From Macrostomum hystrix (lineage: Eukaryota; Platyhelminthes; Macrostomidae): a stretch of 64,000 nt of DNA. Made by a program: the position numbers and the translations under genes. The first letter of the stretch is position 1, and each line of letters starts with the position of its first letter. A model generated the notes under the pieces. That model saw nothing but the letters and a program-made list of their open reading frames with translations, was not told where the DNA came from and ran no database searches. Below, piece after piece: positions 1-10,700 of the stretch. The stretch lies in contig CATNEN010000039.1 in assembly GCA_950097015.1 (NCBI GenBank), positions 10,758,001 to 10,822,000 of the forward strand, written 5' to 3'.

Positions 1-83
1 GGGCGCGCAGTTGAGCTCAAACTGCACGGAAATCCTTGGTTAGTTGTTGAGGGAGACGCTTATGTTTCTAAGCGACCGTTCAC

Positions 84-712
84 TGATCCCCGAGCACAGC
101 TCACACTGATCATTGAGCACAGCTCACACTGATCCCTGAGCACAGCTCACACTGATCCCTGAGCACAGCTCACACTGAGCCCTGAGCACAGCTCACACTG
201 ATCATTCAGCACAGCTCACACTGATCCATGAGCACAGCTCACACTGATCCCTGAGCACAGCTCACACTGATCCCTGAGCACAGCTCACACTGATCCCTGA
301 GCACAGCTCACACTGATCCCTGAGCACAGCTCACACTGATCATTGAGCTCAGCTCACACTGATCTCTGAGCACAGCTCACACGGATCTCTGAGCACAGCT
401 CACACTGATCCCTGAGCACAGCTCACACTGATCCCTGAGCACAGCTCACACTGATCCCTAAGCACAGCTCACACTGATTATAAGAGCAATTCATTGCTGA
501 TCCCTAAGCACAGTTTACAGTGATCCCTAAGCACAGTTTACAGTGATCCCTAAGCACAGTTTACAGTGATCCCTAAGCACAGTTTACAGTGATCCCTAAG
601 CACAGTTTACAGTGATCCCTAAGCACAGTTTACAGTGATCCCTAAGCACAGTTTACAGTGATCCCTAAGCTCAGTTTACAGTGATCCATAAGCAAAGTTC
701 ACTGATTCCTGA
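84..712. repeat. 23-bp minisatellite, intronic or 5' flank of first gene
   Basis: About 27 head-to-tail units of 23 bp. The left part carries the core GAGCACAGCTCACACTGATC; the right part (from about 500) is a diverged subtype with AAGCACAGTTTACAGTGATC. It ends about 50 bp before the 3' splice site at 761-763, so it is probably the end of an intron whose upstream exon is outside the window. Confidence 0.9.
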
Positions 713-763
713 GCACAATTCAGTTTAATCCTGAGCACCCTATCATTAACATTGTTCCTCCAG

Positions 764-1146
764 GCTCGCCTCCGAGCAAGAAGCTGTCGAAGCCCGTCAA
801 ATGCTGCTGGCCATTGTGCGCGAGATGCACACCTTCGGCTGTCGGCTCTACCTGTCTAGCAGTCTGAAGGACACCACCGACAGCCTGTTCTTCCTGTGTC
901 CTCGCCGGTTGAAGCGACCCGCCGAGTTGTCCACCGAGCTATTCGTCCTCAGCCTGAATCGACGGGACCGACTGAGGCTCATGGGCACCTCCGACCAGAA
1001 CGAGGCTGAGGAACGCGACGGCGAGCGGTTGATGGAGGTCCTTAGAGACTCCGTCCTCAGTCACTGGCCAGCAGGTGAGCTGCTCCGTAGGATTTGAGAC
1101 TGAGACTGAGACTGAAACTGAGACTGAGACTGAAATTGAGGATGAG

Positions 1147-1188
<42 letters not shown>

Positions 1189-3210
1189 AGACTGAAACTG
1201 AGACTGAGACTGAAATTGAGGATGAGACTGAGAGAGAGAGAGAGACTGAGACTGAAACTGAGACTGAGAAAAAGAGAGACTGAGACTGAGAGAGATTGAG
1301 ACTGAGAGACAAAGACTGGGACTGAAATCTAGGTCGCAAAATTCGCAGGCCTTCGTCGCGAACGCGATTGGTTCGGCGCCCGCGAGCTGCGATTGGCCGG
1401 GTCACCCTGGTGGACGGAAGGCCCGGACTCGGTGCAGAGCCGCCTGCTGATAACCCTGCTGTTGCAGCGGCTCCGCCTGATTGGCTGGCGAGTCCTGGAA
1501 ACTGTCGACGTCTGTCGCCGACTCAGCGACAAGTCCATTCTGCTGTTCGAGAGGGCGCCGCCAGCAGCCGTTCTGCACTGCTGCCTGTCACTGAATGGCA
1601 CTTCGCTGCTGCGCTTCATCAATGCGCCGGAGGAGGTCGTGACTGCCATGCGCGACGTTGTAGCAAAGAATTATGCACCCGGCGTCAAAGATGAGAAACT
1701 CTACGCCGGATATCATCAGGTTGGTTGCCCTAGTCTCATGCTTGATCTAGTCTCATGCTCGATCTAGTCTCATGCTCGATCTAGTCTCATGCTTAATCTA
1801 GTCTCATGCTTAATCTAGTCTCATGCTCGACCTAGTCTCATGCTCGATCTAGTCTCATGCTCGATCTAGTCTCATGCTTAATCTAGTCTCATGCTTAATC
1901 TAGTCTCCTGCTCGATCTAGTCTAATGCTCAATCTAGTCTCATGCTTGATCTAGTCTCATGCTCGATCTAGTCTCATGCTTAATCTAGTCTCATGCTTAA
2001 TCTAGTCTCATGCTCGACCTAGTCTCATGCTCGATCTAGTCTCATGCTCGATCTAGTCTCATGCTTGATCTAGTCTCATGCTCGATCTAGTCTCATGCTC
2101 GATCTAGTCTAATGCTCAATCTAGTCTCATGCTTGATCTAGTCTCATGCTCGATCTAGTCTCATGCTTAATCTAGTCTCATGCTTAATCTAGTCTCATGC
2201 TTAATCTAGTCTCATGCTCGATCTAGTATCATGCTTGATCTAGTCTCATGCTCGATCTAGTCTCATGCTCGATCTAGTCTCATGCTCGATCTAGTCTCAT
2301 GCTCGATCTAGTCTCATGCTCGATCTAGTCTCATGCTCGATCTAGTCTCATGCTCGATCTAGTCTCATGCTCGATCTAGTCTCATGCTCGATCTAGACTC
2401 ATTCTCGATCTAGTCTCATGCTTAATCTAGTCTCATGCTCGATCTAGTCTCATGCTTAATCTAGTCTCATGCTTAATCTAGTCTCATGCTTAATCTAGTC
2501 TCATGCTTAATCTAGTCTCATGCTTAATCTAGCCTCATGCTTAATCTAGTCTCATGATCGATCTAGTCTCATGCTCGATCTAGTCTCATGCTTAATCTAG
2601 TCTCATGCTTAATCTAGTCTCATGCTTAATCTAGTCTTATGCTCGATCTAGTCTCATGCTCGATCTAGTCTCATGCTTAATCTAGTCTTATGCTCGATCT
2701 AGTCTCATGCTCGATCTAGTCTCATGCTTAATCTAGTCTCATGCTTAATCTAGTCTCATGCTTAATCTAGTCTCATGCTCGATCTAGTCTCATGCTCGAT
2801 CTAGTCTCATGCTTAATCTAGTCTCATGCTCAATCTAGTCTCATGCTCGATCTAGTCTCATGCTTAATCTAGTCTCATGATCGATCTAGTCTCATGCTCG
2901 ATCTAGTCTCATAGTTTCATCTCGTTTCCCGCGAATGATCCCATCCGCATTGAATGCCTTCCCAATTGAGATTCGGCTCCGTGGCCAGCCGTGGACTGCA
3001 TTCCGAGGCAACGATCACATGCACGGCCGCCACCTGATGCTGGCGATGCTGTGCGCAATGCGGCGCAGGTTGGGCTGGTCGCTGCTGTGCTCAGCGGATG
3101 TGTCGGCAAAGTATCATCACTCGGACAGCGGGCAAGACTATCCGCTGGATGTTCACAGCTGGTGGTTCACCGCACCGACTGCCGACAGCTTTCCTGATTG
3201 CAGGGCTTGA
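764..3210 (+). CDS. Unknown protein with a threefold internal domain repeat (3' part of gene)
   Basis: Three exons are supported: 764-1074, 1349-1719 and 2971-3210 (stop TGA). Phases match at both junctions (1 and 0). The start lies upstream of the window or is not recognisable. Each exon encodes one copy of the same roughly 100-residue module. The visible pattern is a small basic/aromatic lead (LAGSPWW, LRGQPW), a Leu-rich helix, a GW-x-L/V-x-x-S/T-x-D strand (GWRVLETVDV, GWSLLCSADV, GCRLYLSSSL), a Lys-Asp/Ser turn, then LR-F/L-I/M-x-A/T before a closing helix ending WPAG or YAPG. I recall similar GW-L-S-D/S-W-F modules in uncharacterised animal and fungal proteins but know no function or symbol. 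The last exon ends in a short tail after DVHSWWF, so the final module looks truncated. The 3' splice site before 2971 is the least certain boundary. Confidence 0.6.
1091..1320. repeat. GA-rich microsatellite in intron
   Basis: The intron 1075-1348 of the first gene is almost entirely (GAGACT)n, (GAGACTGAAACT)n and pure (GA)n. It is polypurine on the sense strand. Long apparent open frames on both strands here are composition artefacts. Confidence 0.9.
1729..2912. repeat. 17-bp minisatellite filling an intron
   Basis: About 70 units of 17 bp (TCTCATGCTCGATCTAG and variants with CTTAATCTAG) occupy nearly all of intron 1720-2970. It starts about 9 bp after the 5' splice site and ends about 60 bp before the next exon. 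Two main unit variants (CTCGAT and CTTAAT) alternate in blocks, suggesting block duplication. Confidence 0.95.
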
Positions 3211-3640
3211 ACTCTGAAACTAACGGTTTAGAGTCAGAAAGTAACGCTTTATATATATATGTATCAAGCCACGTTTTTAAGTGAGAAACTAACGCTTTAG
3301 AGTGAGAGCCTACCTTTAAGTAATAGTAACTAACGCTTTATAAACTAACGATTTAGAGTAAGAAACGAACGTTCTGAAGTAGGAAAGTAACACTTTGAGT
3401 AAAAAAGTCACGCCTTCAAGAAACTAACGCTTATGTGCGACAAACTAGCGCTTTGGAGAGAGAAACTAACGCTTATGTGCGACAAACTAGCGCTTTAGAG
3501 AGAGAAACTAACGCTTATGTGCGACAAACTAGCGCTTTGGAGAGAGAAACTAACGCTTATGTGCGCCAAACTAGCGCTTTGGAGAGAGAAACTAACGCCT
3601 TTGAGTAAAAAATGCTTTAGATAAAAACTATACGTAGAGT
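3211..3640. repeat. Degenerate repeat downstream of first gene, with four 42-bp units
   Basis: The motif AAACTAACGCTTT recurs irregularly from 3211. From 3421 to 3600 it becomes a regular 42-bp repeat (core ACTAGCGCTTTGGAGAGAG), about four copies. It directly follows the stop codon, so it probably lies in the 3' UTR or just beyond. Confidence 0.8.
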
Positions 3641-4429
3641 GATAAAGTAACGCTTCTTGTCTTGAAAGCTAACGTAATAGTTTTTTTTAGTTTACTGCTT
3701 TTAAATTCTACATTTTATAGAAATGAATATGCAAACTATTTAGTCTCATACAACTATTTCTAGTCATTTGTGATTTTTTTAATTTCCTTTATCATGGTTT
3801 GTCATGTGATTTGAGCACGCATGAGCACAAACAAGCATAGTCATGCACTCTCCAAGGATACTTTTCAATATCTAATTCGCATTCCAGGTTATTATATTAT
3901 TCGTACTAATACTATGACTAAATTATTTTATAAATTTTGTGTCTAATTATGTTCTAAAAGCACCCACCTGCTGTGTCTGTTGCGCACCAATGCTTTCTAG
4001 TATTTCCGATTGCTGCTTTTCAACAAAGTTATCTTTTATTTCTTCATTTTTGTCTGTTCCGTTTTAGAATCGACTTTTAAGTTATATAATATTAGCCACA
4101 TATTTATTTAAGCCGTTAAACTATATATTTAAGTCTTATTCAATTTTATTATGTTTACAAAACAATTTCATTTATTAAGCAGTATTACTATTGTTGTTTC
4201 TATTATTATAACAAATAGTTGCGTTCAATACAAATGTAAGTCTTTTAGCACTTTAATTTCCGTGGTTGCTTTTAGAGGCACCTCTTGAAAAGGAAGTGCT
4301 CAAAAGAATCCATTTCCGTTTCACGATAGTTGACATTTTTATTGCATACGACTTAAAATTCCACAGAAAAATCCTAATTATAACAGAAAGTTAAAATATG
4401 ATATACGAGCTATAAATAGAAAATCCCAG
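3641..4429. other. AT-rich intergenic stretch, no gene seen
   Basis: No open frame with codon structure, no splice pattern and no recognisable repeat. It separates the first gene from PPIP5K and may contain the PPIP5K promoter or an upstream intron; I see no core promoter element I would defend. Confidence 0.5.
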
Positions 4430-4728
4430 CTCAAATCTCAAACAGAAGTCTTTGAGTCTAACCGAAAAATCTCAATTCTCACCCAATAGTCTCAAATATT
4501 ACCTGCAATAGTCTAGAATCTCACCCGATAGGCCCAAATCTCACACAATAGTCTCAAATCTCACACAATAGTCTCAAATCTCACACAATAGTCACAAATC
4601 TCACCCAATAGTCACAAATCTCACCCAATAGTCTCAAATCTCACACAATAGTCTCAAATCTCACACAATAGTCACAAATCTCACCCAATAGTCACAAATC
4701 TCATCCAATAGTCACAAATCTCACCCAC
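4430..4728. repeat. 20-bp minisatellite ending at a 3' splice site
   Basis: About 14 units of 20 bp (core AATCTCACCCAATAGTCAC). The last unit reads AATCTCACCCACAG and supplies the AG in front of the first recognised PPIP5K exon at 4731. Confidence 0.9.
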
Positions 4729-4730
4729 AG

Positions 4731-7700
4731 CCCTTTCATTGACTTGATTCAGCGAAAGTCCGGCCGAAAACTCGAAATGCTAGCGCCGCAATTGACGGAC
4801 GGCGGCAGAAGCAGCGGCTCTCGCAGCGCCATCGTCCTCGGACTGTGCGCGATGGCCAAGAAGGCAAAGTCGAAGCCGATGAAGGCCATCCTGACCAGGC
4901 TGCACAAATTATCCCACATCCGCATCGTGGTGTTCGAGGAGAGGGACATCCTCGAGGAGCCGATCGAATCCTGGCCGAAGGTGGACGCGCTGATTTCATT
5001 CTACTCGCACGGCTTCCCATTGGAGAAGGTCGTCGAATACGCCGAGCTCAGGCGGCCGTTTCTGATCAACGATCTGCTGTCACAGCGGCTGCTGATGGAC
5101 AGGCAGAAGGTAGGTGCACGGCCATTGTGGATTTGCCAACTGTGTCACCCGTAATCCAGTCTGTAGGCTGTCACCCGCCATCCAGTCTGTAGGCTGTCAC
5201 CCGCCATCCAGTCTGTAGACTGTCAACCGTCATCTAGTCTGTAGGCTGTCAACCGTCATCTAGTCTGTAGGCTGTCACCCGCCATCCAGTCTGTAGGCTG
5301 TCACCCGCTCATCCAGTCTGTTGGCTGTCACCCGCCATCCAGTCTGTAGGCTGTCACCCGCCATTCCAGTCTGTTGGCTGCCACCCGCTCATCCAGTCTG
5401 TAGGCTGCCACCCGCCATCCAGTCTGTTGGCTGCCACCCGCCATCCAGTCTGTTGGCTGCCACCCGCCGTTGCAACTTCAGACACCCTCCTTCCGCAGGT
5501 CTACGAGCGTCTTCGCGAGCTGGACATCCCCGTAGTTCGCCACGCTGTCTGTCATCGCGACGCATCCGCTGAGGAGGCCACAATGGGTGGCTGCAGCGAC
5601 TCCGACTTCCTGATTGAGGCTGAGGATCACATTGTGCTGCACGGAGTGACATTCAACAAGCCGTTTGTAGAGAAGCCCCTTGACGCTGACGATCACAACA
5701 TCCGCATCTACTTCCCTAGCGCCGCTGGCGGCGGCTCAGTCAGCTTATTTCGAAAGGTTGGCAACTGCAGCAGCGTCTACTATCAGCAGCAGAGCCGGGT
5801 TAGGCGCCGGGGAAGCTTCGTCTACGAGGACTTCATGGTCACCGACGGCACCGACATCAAGGTGCGGCTTCTACTGAAGTGTAATCCTCATCTAGCTAGT
5901 GTAATCCTCATCTAGCCAGTGTAATCCTCATATGGTCCTGATCTAGTGTAAATTATACTATAGCAAAATTCTGATCGATTGCAATCCTGATTTAGTGTAA
6001 TAATTGATTATATATATAAACTAATGCAATATGTATCAATTTCTTGAGCAAATGAAGCTAACGCATGTTATAACTTAACAGTTTGTTTTGACTGCTAGCT
6101 GAAAATTATGTTTGGGTTCGCTGAGCCTGGGGTGCTATTGATAAGGGAAATTGTAGCCAACTGACGATAATATATGCTATTTTTGCCTAGTTTTTTTAAT
6201 ACATTTTACCATCATTATCAAACTAACATACATTATACCCTAAGGTAGTTAAAAGCTGTGCACGGTTCTGAACATATCCTGACCACTCACTGAACTAAAG
6301 CCTGAACACTCACTGAACTACAGCCTGAACACTCACTGAACTAAAGCCTGAACACTCACTGAACTAGAGCCTAACCACTCACTGAACTACAGCCTGAACA
6401 CTCACTGAACTAAAGCCTGAACACTCACTGAACTAAAGCCTGAACACTCACTGAACTACAGCCTGAACACTCACTGAACTAGAGCCTGAACACTCACTGT
6501 ACTAAAGCCTGAACACTCACTGAACTAGAGCCTGAACACTCACTGAACTACAGCCTGAACACTCACTGAACTAAAGCCTGAACACTCACTGAACTACAGC
6601 CTGAACACTCACTGAACTACAGCCTGAACACTCACTGAACTAGAGCCTGAACACTCACTGAACTACAGCCTGAACACTCACTGAACTAAAGCCTGAACAC
6701 TCACTGAACTACAGCCTGAACACTCACTGAACTACAGCCTGAACACTCACTGAACTAGAGCCTGAACACTCACTGAACTAAAGCCTGAACACTCACTGAA
6801 CTAAAGCCTGAACACTTACTGAACTAAAGCCTGAACACTCACTGAACTACAGCCTGAACACTCACTGAACTACAGCCTGAACACTCACTGAACTAAAGCC
6901 TGAACACTCACTGAACTACAGCCTGAACACTCACTGAACTAAAGCCTGAACACTCACTGAACTACAGCCTGAACACTCACTGAACTAAAGCCTGAACACT
7001 CACTGAACTAAAGCCTGAACACTCACTGAACTAGAGCCTGAACACTCACTGAACTAAAGCCTGAACACTCACTGAACTAAAGCCTGAACACTCACTGAAC
7101 TACAGCCTGAACACTCACTGAACTAAAGCCTGAACACTCACTGAACTAAAGCCTGAACACTCACTAAACTACAGCCTGAACACTCACTGAACTAAAGCCT
7201 GAACACTCACTGAACTAAAGCCTGAACACTCACTGAACTACAGCCTGAACACTCACTGAACTAAAGCCTGAACACTCACTGAACTAAAGCCTGAACACTC
7301 ACTGAACTAAAGCCTGAACACTCACTGAACTACAGCCTGAACACTCACTGAACTAAAGCCTGAACACTCACTGAACTACAGCCTGAACACTCACTGAACT
7401 ACAGCCTGAACACTCACTGAACAAGAGCCTGAACACTCACTGAACTACAGCCTGAACACTCACTGAACTAAAGCCTGAACACTCACTGAACTAAAGCCTG
7501 AACACTCACTGAACTAGAGCCTGAACTAGCTAGTGTAATCCTCATCTAGCCAGTGTAATCCTCATCTAGCCAGTGTAACTCTCATCTAGCCAGTGTAACC
7601 CTCATTTATCTAGTATAATCCTCATCTAGACAGTGTAATCCTCATCTATCCAGTGTAATCCTCATCTAGCCAGTGTAATCCTCATCTAGCCAGTGTAATC

Positions 7701-10700
7701 CTCATCTAGCTAGTGTAATCCTCATCTGGCTAGTGTAATCCTCATCTAGCTAGAGTAATCCTCATCTAGCTAGTGTAATCCTCATCTAGCCAGTGTAATC
7801 CTCATCTAGCTAGAGTAATCCTCATCTAGCTAGTGTAATCCTCATCTAGCCAGTGTAATCCTCATCTAGCCAGTGTAACTCTCATCTAGCCAGTGTAACC
7901 CTCATTTATCTAGTATAATCCTCATCTAGACAGTGTAATCCTCATCTAGCCAGTGTAATCCTCATCTAGCCAGTGTAATCCTCATCTAGCTAGTGTAATC
8001 CTCATCTAGCTAGTGTAATCCTCATCTGGCTAGTGTAATCCTCATCTAGCTAGAGTAATCCTCATCTAGCTAGTGTAATCCTCATCTAGCCAGTGTAATC
8101 CTCATCTAGCTAGAGTAATCCTCATCTAGCTAGTGTAATCCTCATCTAGCTAGTGTAATCCTCATCTAGCTAGTGTAATCCTCATCTAGCCAGTGTAACC
8201 CTCATTGATCTAGTATAATCCTCATCTAGACAGTGTAATCCTCATCTAGCCAGTGTAATCCTCATCTAGCCAGTGTAATCCTCATCTAGCCAGTGTAATC
8301 CTCATCTAGCCAGTTTAATCCTCATCTAGCCAGTGTAACCCTCATCTAGCCAGTGTAATCCTCATCTAGCCAGTGTAATCCTCATCTAGACAGTGTAATC
8401 CTCATCTAGCTATTGAAATCCTCATCTAGCTAGTGTAATCCTCATCTAGCTAGTGTAATCCTCATCTAGCTAGTGTAATTCTCATCTAGCTATTGAAATC
8501 CTCATCTAGCTAGTGTAATCCTCATCTGGCTATTGTAATCCTCATCTAGCTAGAGTAATCCTCATCTAGCTAGTATAATCCTCATCTAGACAGTGTAATC
8601 CTCATCTAGCCAGTGTAATCCTCATCTAGCCAGTGTAATCCTCATCTAGCCAGTGTAATCCTCATCTAGCTAGTGTAATCCTCATCTGGCTAGTGTAATC
8701 CTCATCTAGCTAGAGTAATCCTCATCTAGCTAGTGTAATCCTCATCTAGCCAGTGTAATCCTCATCTAGCTAGAGTAATCCTCATCTAGCTAGTGTAATC
8801 CTCATCTAGCTAGTGTAATCCTCATCTAGCTAGTGTAATCCTCATCTAGCCAGTGTAACCCTCATTGTTCTAGTATAATCCTCATCTAGACAGTGTAATC
8901 CTCATCTAGCCAGTGTAATCCTCATCTAGCCAGTGTAATCCTCATCTAGCCAGTGTAATCCTCATCTAGCCAGTGTAATCCTTCTCTAGCCAGTGTAACC
9001 CTCATCTAGCCAGTGTAATCCTCATCTAGCCAGTGTAATCCTCATCTAGACAGTGTAATCCTCATCTAGCTATTGAAATCCTCATCTAGCTAGTGTAATC
9101 CTCATCTAGCTAGTGTAATCCTCATCTAGCTAGTGTAATTCTCATCTAGCTATTGAAATCCTCATCTAGCTAGTGTAATCCTCATCTAGCTAGTGTAATC
9201 CTCATCTAGCCAGTGTAATTGTCATCTAGACAGTGTAATCCTCATCTAGCTATTGAAATCCTCATCTAGCTAGTGTAATCCTCATCTAGCTAGTGTAATC
9301 CTCATCTAGCTAGTGTAATCCTCATCTAGCTAGTGTAATCCTCATCTAGACAGTGTAATCCTCATCTAGACAGTGTAATCCTCATCTAGCCAGTGTAATC
9401 CTCATCTAGCCAGTGTAATCCTCATCTAGCCAGTGTAATCCTCATCTAGGCAGTGTAACCCTCATCTAGCCAGTGTAATCCTCATCTAGCTAGTGTAATG
9501 CTCATCTAGACAGTGTAATCCTCATCTAGCTATTGAAATCCTCATCTAGCTAGTGTAATCCTCATCTAGCTAGTGTAATCCTCATCTAGCTAGTGTAATC
9601 CTCATCTAGCCAGTGTAATCCTCATCTAGCCAGTGTAATCCTCATCTAGCTAGTGTAATCCTCATCTAGCTAGTGTAATCCTCATCTAGCTAGTGTAATC
9701 CTCATCTAGCTAGTGTAATCCTCATCTAGCTAGTGTAATCCTCATCTAGCTAGTGTAATCCTCATCTAGCCAGTGTAATCCTCATATGGTCCTGATCTAG
9801 TGTAATTATACTATAGCAAAATTCTGATCGATTGCAATCCTGATTTAGTGTAATAATTGATTATATATATAAACTAATGCAATATGTATCAATTTCTTGA
9901 GCAAATGAAGCTAACGCATGTTATAACTTAACAGTTTGTTTTGACTGCTAGCTGAAAATTATGTTTGGTTTCGCTGAGCCTGGGGTGCTATTGATAAGGG
10001 AAATTGTAGCCAACTGACGATAATATCTGCTATTTTTACCTAGTTTTTTAAAATACATTTTACCATCATTATCAAACTAACATACATTATACCCTAAGGT
10101 AGTTAAAAGCTGTGCACGGTTCTGAACATGTCCTGACCACTCACTGAACTAAAGCCTGAACACTCACTGAACTAAAGCCTGACCACTCACTGAACTAAAG
10201 CCTGAACACTCACTGAACTACAGCCTCAACACTCACTGAACTACAGCCTGAACACTCACTGAACTAGAGCCTGAACACTCACTGAACTACAGCCTGAACA
10301 CTCACTGAACTACAGCCTGAACACTCACTGAACTAAAGCCTGAACACTCACTGAACTACAGCCTGAACACTCACTGAACTACAGCCTGAACACTCACTGA
10401 ACTACAGCCTGAACACTCACTGAACTAGAGCCTGAACACTCACTGAACTACAGCCTGAACACTCACTGAACTACAGCCTGAACACTCACTGAACTAGAGC
10501 CTGAACACTCACTGAACTACAGCCTGAACACTCACTGAACTACAGCCTGAACACTCACTGAACTACAGCCTGAACACTCACTGAACTACAGCCTGAACAC
10601 TCACTGAACTAGAGCCTGAACACTCACTGAACTAAAGCCTGAACACTCACTGAACTAAAGCCTGAACACTCACTGAACTAAAGCCTGAACACTCACTGAA

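Noticed and set aside
84-712. Regular repeats suggestive of a CRISPR array
   Set aside because: Units are contiguous with no unique spacers, and the DNA is animal nuclear sequence. The same holds for every other array here.
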